A stretch of 64,000 nucleotides of DNA from an uncultured Eubacteriales bacterium. Its GTDB lineage: Bacteria; Bacillota; Clostridia; Oscillospirales; Acutalibacteraceae. The translations under genes and the position numbers were made by a program. Below the pieces are notes generated by a model that searched no databases, had not been told where the DNA came from, and was given only the letters and a program-made list of their open reading frames with translations. Where the stretch lies: the NCBI GenBank assembly GCA_900315815.1, contig ONAS01000012.1, positions 1 to 64,000 on the forward strand, written 5' to 3'. Below are positions 36,848-45,216 of the stretch, piece after piece; the first letter of the stretch is position 1, and each line of letters begins with the position of its first letter.

Positions 36848-37974
36848 CAGTTCTTATCCTCGTTCTCCTGCTTATCCTCGTTCTCCTGCTTGTCCGAGCT
36901 GTCAGCGGATTTCGCAGAGCCGCCCTTCTTGTTTCTGACAACGACATAGCCGATGCAGCCGCCGGCGATCACGATGACCGCGGCAATGATGATCCACATC
37001 GTCGCAGAGGAGCCGCCCTCGTTCTTCGCGGCATTTGCAGCCTTCGCTTCGGACTTTTCGCCGCTCTTGCCCTCGGCGTCGTCTGTCTTCTCATTTTCAG
37101 ACGCGTTCTGCTTTACCGCCTCAGAGGCTTTCTTGTCCGCCTGCGTGGCGTTCTTGTCGCCTGCCTTCTCGGAAGCCTTTACGCTGACGGTTCCGTCGTC
37201 CGCGTCGCTGCCGGGATTATTTCCGCCGCCGCTGTTTCCGCCGTTGATATCGATGCTGTATCCGTTTTCGGAAATGTAGTTCTCGGCGGAGCGGTTGACG
37301 TTGTTCTCATTCTCGTACTTGCTGATATCATCGGAAGCGCCTTTGTTGGTCTTGATGCTGTCGCCGGAGAGCGCCGCATCGGCGTCCGCGCTCAGACCGG
37401 AACGGGAGTTGACAAATCCGCCTCTCTCGCCTCTTGCCTCAACGTCCAGCTCGGGCATCGCGTCGCTGACGACCTCCTGATCGTTCACGGTAAGGGTGCA
37501 GGTGAACTGATAGATCGAGATCTGATCCGTGTTGTCCTTATCATATGTCGAATCGATCATATCGCGGATAAAGTAGGAGATATGGGTCTCTCCGTCCTTT
37601 TTCGCTGTGAAGTTGACCGTCAGGAAGTTGCGCTGTTTGTCAAAATTGATGCCTCTTGTCGCGTTGGCAAAGTTGCCGCGGACTTCGTTGTTAAGGTCGG
37701 TGTTGACGACATATTGCAGATCTTCCGGGTTAGTGCTGTTCGTATAATCCGATACGGATTCTACCTGCAGGACAGAGCTGTCGTAGTATACGGAAAAATC
37801 AAAAGCGATAACGGGATTCTCGATGCCCCCGAGCTCAAGAACATACTTGACCTTATCGCCGGTCTTGACGTTCGCTACGGTAGCGGGAACGTCTGCAGAA
37901 ACGCTGACAACACCGACTGCGATAATTCCGACGGTAACTGCGAGTACACAGAGTAATGATAAAATCTTCTTCAT
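36847..37974 (-). CDS. Cohesin-like domain protein with C-terminal membrane anchor
   Basis: The ATG at 37972-37974 gives 375 residues. Signal peptide (1-26), then a domain of about 140 residues containing VKTGDKVKYVLELGG, IAFDFSVYYDSSVLQVESV and FLTVNFTAKKDGETHISY, which has the strand pattern of cohesin modules. A charged Asn/Ser/Lys/Glu-rich spacer follows, then one transmembrane helix (MWIIIAAVIVIAGGCIGYVVV) and a hydrophilic tail ending in duplicated KQENED. It could be a membrane-tethered cohesin (cell-anchoring scaffoldin); no dockerin partner is visible in the window. Confidence 0.65.
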   Translation of the reverse strand: MKKILSLLCVLAVTVGIIAVGVVSVSADVPATVANVKTGDKVKYVLELGGIENPVIAFDFSVYYDSSVLQVESVSDYTNSTNPEDLQYVVNTDLNNEVRGNFANATRGINFDKQRNFLTVNFTAKKDGETHISYFIRDMIDSTYDKDNTDQISIYQFTCTLTVNDQEVVSDAMPELDVEARGERGGFVNSRSGLSADADAALSGDSIKTNKGASDDISKYENENNVNRSAENYISENGYSIDINGGNSGGGNNPGSDADDGTVSVKASEKAGDKNATQADKKASEAVKQNASENEKTDDAEGKSGEKSEAKAANAAKNEGGSSATMWIIIAAVIVIAGGCIGYVVVRNKKGGSAKSADSSDKQENEDKQENEDKN

Positions 37975-38020
37975 TGGGAATCGTCCTTTCAGATAATATA
38001 CTGGTACAGTATTTGTAGTT

Positions 38021-38049
38021 ATTATAATACAACCGTGTAATGTTTTCAA
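38021..38049 (-). promoter_or_regulatory. Sigma-A promoter for cohesin-like gene
   Basis: On the minus strand TTGAAA, a 17-bp spacer and TATAAT. Confidence 0.8.
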
Positions 38050-38107
38050 TAAACAAATTGTAAACAATGGACAAATAATTACAATTTGTTACCAAATACG
38101 GGAAAGA

Positions 38108-38140
38108 CAAAAAAACCGGGGCAGCTGAAAGCCGCCCCGG
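38108..38140 (-). terminator. Intrinsic terminator after FN3 protein
   Basis: On the minus strand CCGGGGCGGC-TTTCA-GCTGCCCCGG followed by T7. Confidence 0.92.
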
Positions 38141-38161
38141 AGTACGGTTGATCGGAACAGA

Positions 38162-40321
38162 TCAGTAGGTGATCGACTTGCCGGTGGTGTTGTAGGCAGA
38201 GGTGAATGCCTTGCCGTCGGCAGTGATACAGCGCACGGTGTAGCTGTACTTGTAGCCGCTTCTGACGGTCTTGTCAGTCCAGGTCAGCGCAGTGGTATCG
38301 GCGAGCTTCGCCCAGCTGCCGGAGCCAACCTTGCGGAAGATGCGGTACTTTGCGGCGCCGTTGGACTTAGTCCAGGTCAGCTTTACGCCGCCGCTGACCT
38401 TAGCGAGCGATCTGATCGCAGGCGCGGCGATGTACTTGATGGCTCTGCCGTTGTTGAACGGCGAGGTGTACGCCCTTCCGTCAGCCGAGATGCAGCGCAC
38501 GGTATAGCGGTAGTTCGTACCGGAAACAACGGTCTTGTCGTTCCAGTACAAGCCGGTGGTATCGCCGATCTTCTGCCAGCCGCCGTCACCGGTCTTGCGG
38601 AATACGCGGTACTTAGCGGCGCCGTTGACCTTCGCCCAATTGACGCGGACATAACCGACGTAATTGCCGACAGCGGTGACTGTGGGAGCCGCGAGGTAGG
38701 TATTCTTCCAGCCCTTTGTATTGTATGCGGAGGTAAACGCCTTGCCGTCAGCCGATACGCAGCGCACGGTGTAGGTATAAGCGGTACCGGACTTGACGTT
38801 GGTATCCGTGTAGGTCGGCTCGGTCGTATCGGCGACCGTCTGCCACTTATTCTTGGCATTCATGCGGAATACGCGGTATTTCTCAGCGCCTTCCACAGCT
38901 GCCCATGAGATGACCGTGCCCGCGGCGGTATTGTTGAACTTATTGATCACGGGAGGCGCGATATAATGCACGCTCATACCGGCTTCATCACGCGGTGAGG
39001 TATAGCGGGTGCCGTCAGCCGAGATACAGCGGACGGTGTAGAAATAGGTCGTGCCGGAATCGACGACGCGATCGTTATAATATGCGTCGGCGGTATCCGC
39101 GATCTCATACCAGTCGGTATCGGCGGTCCTGCGGAAAACGCGGTACTTTTCAGCGCCGGTCAGCGCATTCCAGCGGACGGAAACATAGCCGTAATAGTTG
39201 CCGACAGACTTCATCTGAGGAGCGCCGAGGAAATAGGAGGAGAAGCCCGCAGTATGATAGCTGCTGGCAAAAGCGCCCTTCTTGTTCAGACAGCGGATCG
39301 TATAGGTATACTGAGTGCCGAGAACGACGTCAGCGTCCAGATACGAAGTACCTTCGGTATCAGCGAGGGTCGTCCACTTGGTACCGTTCTTGCGGAAGAT
39401 TCGGTAAGCGGCGGCGCCGTCAACAGCGTCCCAGGACAGATTCAGTCCCTCTTTCGTGCTTTCAAAGCCCTTGATCGCAGGCTGAGCGATGTAAGTAAAG
39501 GTCCAGCCGGCGGTGACATAAGCGCTGACAAAGGATTTTGCCTTTGCGTCCATCGCGCGGACAGTGTAGGTATACGCCGTACCGGAGGTGACGTTCTTAT
39601 CGACGAAATAATTGGTATTGACGGTGCCGACAGTCGCCCATCTGCCGTTGTTCAGTCGGAATACACGGTAGTAGCCCGCACCGCTGACAGCCTTCCAGTT
39701 CACGCGCAGACCGGCCGCGGTGTTGCCGAACGAGCTGATGCGTGGCGCCTTGACGGAATTATTGTTCTGAACAGCAAGGTTGACTGCAGCTGATGCAGTG
39801 ACATTGCCGCTGACGACGTTCCCGTTGATGTCGATCAGATCATTGAGATCGCTGTCGACAAACTCACGCAGGACGGGCGTCATATCGACGGTGCCCGCCT
39901 TCTGGACCGTGAAGTTCATCGTCACAGCGGTTTTTGCCGCAGTAAAGTCATAGGAGCCGTCAGTCGCGAAGTTCACGGCATAGCCGACAAGACCCTTTTT
40001 GGAAGCGGCATCGAAGCGAACGACCTGCGCGGTATCCGCGATGATCGGCGCTGTATCCTCGATATTCTCATTCAGCGCGGCCTCGGTGTCGCCCTTGAGA
40101 ACAGTGAAGTTCGCGGGGATCTCGATCTGACCCGCAGAGAGCAGCTTATCGCTCGTCAGCGTAACCGTATAGGTGAAGGTATCGCCGATGTCAGCGACAT
40201 AGGTGACTCCGCCGATCTTGATCGCGGTATCAAAGCTCTGCGCGGAAGCAGAAGCAATACCGACAACGATCACAGTCAGCAGGATCGACAGAGTAAGAGT
40301 CAGTGACAGAAACTTTTTCAT
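38162..40321 (-). CDS. Secreted cohesin-like plus six fibronectin-III-repeat protein
   Basis: A 719-residue secreted protein. Signal peptide 1-27; residues about 30-190 form a cohesin-like beta domain (GGVTYVADIGDTFTYTVTL, VTMNFTVQKAGTVDM); residues about 192-719 are six repeats of 87-89 residues with the FN3 pattern W.AV.GA..YRVFR, T.Y.D..V.SGT.Y.YTVRC and SADGKAFTSAYNT. The protein ends within the last repeat with no anchor, so it is either released or held by another protein. No enzyme or dockerin domain. Neighbour of the scaffoldin-like gene on the same strand but with its own promoter and terminator. Confidence 0.75.
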   Translation of the reverse strand: MKKFLSLTLTLSILLTVIVVGIASASAQSFDTAIKIGGVTYVADIGDTFTYTVTLTSDKLLSAGQIEIPANFTVLKGDTEAALNENIEDTAPIIADTAQVVRFDAASKKGLVGYAVNFATDGSYDFTAAKTAVTMNFTVQKAGTVDMTPVLREFVDSDLNDLIDINGNVVSGNVTASAAVNLAVQNNNSVKAPRISSFGNTAAGLRVNWKAVSGAGYYRVFRLNNGRWATVGTVNTNYFVDKNVTSGTAYTYTVRAMDAKAKSFVSAYVTAGWTFTYIAQPAIKGFESTKEGLNLSWDAVDGAAAYRIFRKNGTKWTTLADTEGTSYLDADVVLGTQYTYTIRCLNKKGAFASSYHTAGFSSYFLGAPQMKSVGNYYGYVSVRWNALTGAEKYRVFRRTADTDWYEIADTADAYYNDRVVDSGTTYFYTVRCISADGTRYTSPRDEAGMSVHYIAPPVINKFNNTAAGTVISWAAVEGAEKYRVFRMNAKNKWQTVADTTEPTYTDTNVKSGTAYTYTVRCVSADGKAFTSAYNTKGWKNTYLAAPTVTAVGNYVGYVRVNWAKVNGAAKYRVFRKTGDGGWQKIGDTTGLYWNDKTVVSGTNYRYTVRCISADGRAYTSPFNNGRAIKYIAAPAIRSLAKVSGGVKLTWTKSNGAAKYRIFRKVGSGSWAKLADTTALTWTDKTVRSGYKYSYTVRCITADGKAFTSAYNTTGKSITY

Positions 40322-40353
40322 ACATTTCCCTCCGACATTATATTTTCTTTCTT

Positions 40354-40382
40354 ATTATATCTTATCTGTTGTTCAATAGCAA
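40354..40382 (-). promoter_or_regulatory. Sigma-A promoter for FN3 protein
   Basis: On the minus strand TTGCTA, a 17-bp spacer and TATAAT. Confidence 0.8.
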
Positions 40383-40524
40383 GTAAAAAATTGTGAATTA
40401 TTTGTGAGCAACGCCGTAAAGATCGATCATAAGCCGTATCCCTGCCGCCGTACGGGGTATTTCATCTGGCGATGAGTCAGTATTCCGCAGGAAGACAGGA
40501 GGATCTCCGTAAAACAGCAATACG

Positions 40525-40552
40525 AAACCCCCTTCGCCGGGAAGGGGGTTCC
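40525..40552 (-). terminator. Hairpin after scaffoldin-like gene
   Basis: AACCCCCTTC-CCGGC-GAAGGGGGTT on the minus strand. The stem is strong but the T-run is poor (TTTCGT), so termination is likely but not certain. Confidence 0.65.
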
Positions 40553-40589
40553 GTATAATTTTTAGTCAGGAAATATCTAAAATGAAGAA

Positions 40590-43500
40590 TTAGTCAAACT
40601 TTCTCTTCTTTGTGTAGATAACGATACCCGCAGCCATGACCAGGATCATCAGGAAGATGATAGCCATCTCGGTAGAACCGGTCTTGACAGTGCTGGTGTT
40701 GGTGGTTGTGCTGTTGGAGTCGGTAGAGGACTTAGCGGAGGTAGCAGCAGTAGCACCGGTAGCACCTGTAGCGGAGGTAGCGCCTGTAGCGGAAGTAGCT
40801 TCAGTAGAGGAAGTGGGAGCTACGGTCGGAGCAACGGTCGGAGCTACGGTCGGAGCAACGGTCGGAGCGTCAGTCTTCGGCTGGGTCGGAACAGGAGCGT
40901 CTGTCTCAGGCTCGGTCGGGATCGGAGCATCGGTCTCAGGCTCGGTCGGAACAGGAGCGTCTGTCTCAGGCTCGGTCGGGACAGGAGCGTCGGTCTCAGG
41001 CTCGGTGGGCTGAGGAGCTTCGGTCTCAGGCTGAGTGGGAACAGGAGGTACAGGCTGCTGATTCTCGAGGAGGCCTTCAGCTCTCTTGAGCTCATCCAGG
41101 ACCTCATCCTTGAAGATGTACTTGTGCTCGTCAGCACCCGCAACAGTGTGCAGGAAGGTGTTGATGTTGTAAACGCCCTCGTCAGCAGTAACGGTGAAGT
41201 TCATGTGGATGAGGCGCTTGTCATCAGCGTTGAAGTTCTTACCGGAAGCGGAGGAGTAGTTGTACTTGAGTCTGCCTTCTACGCCGTCATTCAGGACCAT
41301 AGCCTTCTTGATGACCGGGAACAGCTCGGAGAAGTACTCATACTCTTCATCGTCTTCGTCCCAAACCAGCTGCTTGTTCCACTGCAGGCCGGCAGGATCA
41401 TAGAAAGTCTCAGCGTCGAGCGAGCAAACCTTCTCGCCGTCGTTCAGATAGAATACATAGTCGATGACCTGATCCTTCTCAACCTTGTACCATGTGCCGT
41501 CAGCGACAACGTAAACGCCCTTTGCGGGAGCTTCGGTCTCGGGCTCGGTGGGCTGAGGAGCTTCGGTCTCGGGCTCGGTGGGCTGAGGAGCTTCAGTCTC
41601 GGGCTCGGTGGGCTGAGGAGCTTCAGTCTCGGGCTCGGTGGGCTGAGGAGCTTCGGTCTCAGGCTCGGTGGGAGCCGGCTTGAGCTCGTCTACCAGCTTG
41701 AAGAGGTAGCCGTAGTGGTTGGTGCCGCCGCCTACTTCATAACCGGGCTCGCCAGCATACCAGCTGTAGATCCAGCCTTCTTCAGCAGTGCCGTCGCCGT
41801 TCGGACGGAAGTATACGGTGTAGGTGCTGTCGGTGTCAACAGTGATGTTGTTGTCCATGCCATCCGGATACCAGTCAGAGATATCGGTGCCGGACTTGGA
41901 GGACTTGATAGCCTTGATCATGTCAGCGGTGGTCAGAGTGACGCCGGAGATCATGTACTCTTCGCCTGTTGCCTCAGTGTTCTTGGTCAGTTCGAAGTCA
42001 GCGTTCAGGCCCCAACCGGCAATAGAACCGGTCAGATAGTAGGTGTTGCCCTTGATGGGCTTGGGAGCTTCGGTCTCAGGCTCAGTGGGCTGAGGAGCTT
42101 CGGTCTCGGGCTCTGTGGGAGCGGGAACGATGCCGTCAAATACAGTGCGGGTCTTGATATCGTCGGTGCCGACCTTTTCGCCCTTCATGATCTGGTTGGT
42201 CATCTTATCGTCATCGGTAATGGTAGCCATGGTGACGATGTTGGTCTGGATCTTGGTGTTGCCGTTAGCAACTACCTTATAGAAAGTCTTGATGAGGACT
42301 GCATCCTCGGTAGCAAACTTGTAAGCCTTGTTGTACTGGGCTCTGGAGCCGTTCGCCTTGATGACGTTGCCGTCGAGGTTGATGACAACGTCCTTGATCT
42401 GAGGAGTCAGAGCGGGTACTACTTCGGTGTACTCTTCGCCGTCTTCGTCAGTCTTGGTGACGGTCTGCTTCTGGAGCTCAACAACAGCGTCGCCGATGTT
42501 GAATTCCTGATTGAAGTCGATAGCATTGACTCTCTTGCCATCCGGAACCTGGAGATAGGAGATAACGGTAAACTCGTCGCCGATCTTGAACTCGTGGGTC
42601 TCTTCGGTCTTGTTCCAGTCAACCAGAGTAACAACTGCCTTGCCTTCTACGGGCTTCTCAGTCTCTTTCTCGGTTTCCTTCTCGGTCTCTACCTCGGTCT
42701 CAGCCTCGGTCGGGGTTTCGTGCTCGCAGTCAACCTTGACTTCGGTCTTGGTGCCGAACTCTTCCTTGACTTCATCAAGGTAAACTACCTTGACTTCGCC
42801 GGAACCGACGTTCTTCAGAATGTTCGTGATCTCGCTTGTGCCGGTAGCGATTACTTTGAAATCAGCATGTACGAGAACCTTCTCGGAAGAGAAGTTGTAG
42901 CCGTTGAGCTGTACGGCATTGTAGCCGAGGTACTCACCGTCGTTAGAAATAATGACATTGCCGCTGTGGATGTTGGGGAGGATCTCATAGTTGGTGTAAT
43001 CCTCGATCTTCTCATCCTCTTTGCCCTCGATGCTGCTCAGCAGCTCGAGCTTGGTCTTGTCATAGAACAGGTTGCCTTCGAACTCGGTGATCTTACCGGG
43101 CTTGCCGAGTGTTGCATCGGCGGGAACGCCTGCCATGTTGACATAGAAGTCAAAGTGAACGATGTCATCAACATGAGCGGTATATTCTTTACCGTCAACT
43201 GTGATCTTCGCATTGTCGCCCTCTACAGGAGCGGGAGCTTCTGTCTCTTCGGGCTGGGGAGCCTCTGTCACTTCGGGAGTCTCGGCAGCTTTCAGATAGA
43301 AGAAGCCATTGTACCAGTCTTCACCACCCTGTCCGTCGGGTCTGAAGTATACATCGTAGGTACCGCTTTCGGCAACAACGTAATCGTTGCCCATGCCGTC
43401 GGGATACCAGCCGGTGTTCTGGTCGCCGTTGTCATTCTTAACCTTGAGCGAATCGCCCGAGGAGAGTGCAACGCCGGCGAGGACATACTCGCCTTCAGCT

Positions 43501-43670
43501 TCGCTGTTTGCTGTAAACTGATAGCCATCGGCAGGCGCCCAACCGTTGAAAGAGCCTACTAAATAGTAGTCGCCGTCAACAGCAGAGGCGGAAACGATGC
43601 CTACGATACCCATAGAGAGTACCAGAGCTACAACAAGAACTAAGCTAATGAGTTTTCTTGTCTTAAGCAT
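40590..43670 (-). CDS. Scaffoldin-like surface protein with carbohydrate-binding-like and cohesin-like modules
   Basis: A 1026-residue modular protein: signal peptide 1-31; a VGSFNGW-type carbohydrate-binding-like module (about 33-120); cohesin-like domain 1 (about 150-310, FEGNLFYDKTKLELLS); a Glu/Thr linker; cohesin-like domain 2 (about 340-510, IDFNQEF...VLIKTFYKVVANG); a second carbohydrate-binding-like module (about 535-650, YYLTGSIAGWG, YTVYFRPNGDG); PTEPETEAPQ linker; cohesin-like domain 3 (about 705-855, LDAETFYDPAGLQW); further PTEPETDAP and VAPT linkers; and an anchor VKTGSTEMAIIFLMIL...KKRKFD. GGAGGA precedes the ATG. Module assignments are pattern-based. Confidence 0.7.
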   Translation of the reverse strand: MLKTRKLISLVLVVALVLSMGIVGIVSASAVDGDYYLVGSFNGWAPADGYQFTANSEAEGEYVLAGVALSSGDSLKVKNDNGDQNTGWYPDGMGNDYVVAESGTYDVYFRPDGQGGEDWYNGFFYLKAAETPEVTEAPQPEETEAPAPVEGDNAKITVDGKEYTAHVDDIVHFDFYVNMAGVPADATLGKPGKITEFEGNLFYDKTKLELLSSIEGKEDEKIEDYTNYEILPNIHSGNVIISNDGEYLGYNAVQLNGYNFSSEKVLVHADFKVIATGTSEITNILKNVGSGEVKVVYLDEVKEEFGTKTEVKVDCEHETPTEAETEVETEKETEKETEKPVEGKAVVTLVDWNKTEETHEFKIGDEFTVISYLQVPDGKRVNAIDFNQEFNIGDAVVELQKQTVTKTDEDGEEYTEVVPALTPQIKDVVINLDGNVIKANGSRAQYNKAYKFATEDAVLIKTFYKVVANGNTKIQTNIVTMATITDDDKMTNQIMKGEKVGTDDIKTRTVFDGIVPAPTEPETEAPQPTEPETEAPKPIKGNTYYLTGSIAGWGLNADFELTKNTEATGEEYMISGVTLTTADMIKAIKSSKSGTDISDWYPDGMDNNITVDTDSTYTVYFRPNGDGTAEEGWIYSWYAGEPGYEVGGGTNHYGYLFKLVDELKPAPTEPETEAPQPTEPETEAPQPTEPETEAPQPTEPETEAPQPTEPETEAPAKGVYVVADGTWYKVEKDQVIDYVFYLNDGEKVCSLDAETFYDPAGLQWNKQLVWDEDDEEYEYFSELFPVIKKAMVLNDGVEGRLKYNYSSASGKNFNADDKRLIHMNFTVTADEGVYNINTFLHTVAGADEHKYIFKDEVLDELKRAEGLLENQQPVPPVPTQPETEAPQPTEPETDAPVPTEPETDAPVPTEPETDAPIPTEPETDAPVPTQPKTDAPTVAPTVAPTVAPTVAPTSSTEATSATGATSATGATGATAATSAKSSTDSNSTTTNTSTVKTGSTEMAIIFLMILVMAAGIVIYTKKRKFD
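40865..41040. repeat. 30-bp tandem repeats encoding PTEPETDAPV
   Basis: Five to six 30-bp units inside the scaffoldin-like gene make its C-terminal wall-spanning linker. Confidence 0.85.
41525..41680. repeat. 30-bp tandem repeats encoding PTEPETEAPQ
   Basis: Five near-identical 30-bp units (core GGGCTGAGGAGCTTC) between the second binding module and cohesin-like domain 3. Confidence 0.9.
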
Positions 43671-44173
43671 TTTTGTTTCCTCCTAAACTTTGTTTTAGCA
43701 TAAGATATAGTTTCTGCTTTTCTAAGCAATTCCATTATATTTCAATGCTTTAGACATTACCAACAACAATTATGTTATTTTTTTAAAAAATTGATTACAT
43801 TTTTTGTACATTTGTGACAGCCGTGTTACTGATAAAGAAAATTTTGTAACCTTTGTAATAATCCTTTCATCGGTTTGTTTTTTCCAATCGAGAATTAACC
43901 GTAAAATCCGACATTCCTCAGTGGCTTTATTAGTGCGTTTTTCGCATGACAACCGCCTTTTTTGTTCTTTTTCCGCATTAAAAGTCGACGAGTAACAAAT
44001 TGTAACCGTTGTAACCATTTTGCTCTGTTTCTTAACCGTATTTCATATCATTTCCTGCTTTTTCACCGATATTGTGGTCGGTTCTGTCGCGACTTCTACA
44101 TATTGCGGATTTTCCCCTTTTTCCCCTTATATATAATGTATAATGACACTTTTCCCGTCCGAATCCTCCTGCA
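43671..44173. promoter_or_regulatory. AT-rich intergenic region with promoter of the scaffoldin-like gene
   Basis: On the minus strand TTGGTA (43758-43763), an 18-bp spacer and TATAAT (43734-43739) read into the 1026-residue gene, leaving a leader of about 60 nt. The remaining 400 bp to the next terminator are AT-rich; I see no gene or RNA in them. Confidence 0.65.
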
Positions 44174-44201
44174 AACAAAAACGCCCCGCAAAGCGGAGCG
44201 C
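44174..44201 (-). terminator. Intrinsic terminator after E2-like gene
   Basis: On the minus strand CGCTCCGC-TTT-GCGGGGCG followed by T5. Confidence 0.9.
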
Positions 44202-44227
44202 CTGATATTATTTCGATCTGAATTCCG

Positions 44228-45073
44228 TTATCCTTCGTCCTCAACGACCCTCTCGGGAGGGACCTCCAGCAGAGCGGGATTTGCCAGATACCTGCGGAAC
44301 TCGCGGAACGCCAGCGCAAAATACGCGCCCGACGCGATCCTCTCGTCCATCACAAGACCCATCGGCATACATTTTTCCATCACGGTCTCGCCCTTATGTA
44401 CCGTCGGAACGGTACGCGGCTTGCCGAGCGCCAGTGTCAGGGACACGGTCCCGAAGTCGTACGCGTGGTGAAAAACATAATCGGTTTTGATAGAGGCGAG
44501 GTTGGTCAGCATCATGGTGCAGTGGAAGGGGCTGATCTCCACCACCGACTTCGGCATCCGGTTGTGTTTGTCGAGCCATTTCATAAAGCTGACGCCGACT
44601 CTCAGCAGACCGGGCGTCTTTACCAGCCGTTTTGCGACGCGGTCGGTTCCGTTGACGTCCTCCTCCCGGCGATTCTTCTCGACATAGCTGTTGATGATCC
44701 TGTCCACTTCGGCAATGGTGTTATCCGGCTTGAACTTCATTTTATCCGTAGTGCCCGGCGCGTCGATCCTGCCGCCCTTGAGGACGACCATACCGATCGC
44801 CAGCTCGTTGCGGGCATAGATGCGCTTATTGACCACAAAGCGGTTCAGCGCGGGGAACTGAGAGATCGTGCGGATGACGGCGGCGATGACCACCGTCAGA
44901 TGACTGTATCTGATCCCCTCCTTGCGCTTCTGATTCAGATAATGATGGATCGGCGCCAGCGGGATATCCAGCGTCGTCATATTCAGCGCATCGGTGCGGC
45001 GCGCCATGATATGCGCCGCTACGGGGTATTCATAGTCAAGATTTCTGAGCTTTCTTCCGTCGGGTCTGCCCAT
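44228..45073 (-). CDS. 2-oxoacid dehydrogenase E2 (CAT-fold)-like protein, catalytic motif altered
   Basis: The ATG at 45071-45073 gives 281 residues. The fold resembles the catalytic domain of dihydrolipoyl acyltransferases and chloramphenicol acetyltransferase (IRYSHLTVVIAAVIRTISQFPALNRFV at the N-terminal half, a late VMDERIASGAYFALAFREFRRYL). In active E2 enzymes the late motif is DHRxxDG; here it reads DERIASG, so the catalytic His is missing. There is no lipoyl or E3-binding domain and no dehydrogenase genes nearby. It is probably a stand-alone acyltransferase-fold protein with changed or lost activity. Confidence 0.75.
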   Translation of the reverse strand: MGRPDGRKLRNLDYEYPVAAHIMARRTDALNMTTLDIPLAPIHHYLNQKRKEGIRYSHLTVVIAAVIRTISQFPALNRFVVNKRIYARNELAIGMVVLKGGRIDAPGTTDKMKFKPDNTIAEVDRIINSYVEKNRREEDVNGTDRVAKRLVKTPGLLRVGVSFMKWLDKHNRMPKSVVEISPFHCTMMLTNLASIKTDYVFHHAYDFGTVSLTLALGKPRTVPTVHKGETVMEKCMPMGLVMDERIASGAYFALAFREFRRYLANPALLEVPPERVVEDEG

Positions 45074-45117
45074 AATCAACACCTGCTTTGTACTGAGATA
45101 GCTTACACACTTTTTCT

Positions 45118-45146
45118 ATTGTATACGAAAATCGACGATTTGACAA
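45118..45146 (-). promoter_or_regulatory. Sigma-A promoter for E2-like gene
   Basis: On the minus strand TTGTCA, a 17-bp spacer and TACAAT. Confidence 0.7.
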
Positions 45147-45156
45147 GTCCCAAGCG

Positions 45157-45186
45157 CAAAAATCCCCTCTTTGAGAAAAGAGGGGA
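45157..45186 (-). terminator. Intrinsic terminator after antiporter gene
   Basis: On the minus strand TCCCCTCTTT-TCTC-AAAGAGGGGA followed by TTTTTG. Confidence 0.9.
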
Positions 45187-45216
45187 CATGATTATACAGC
45201 GATTACGGGGATCGGA

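Noticed and set aside
38162..40321. Dockerin domain in the FN3 protein (SDLNDLIDINGNV)
   Set aside because: Only a single loose Asp/Asn string, no duplicated F-hand pair; it lies inside the cohesin-like domain.
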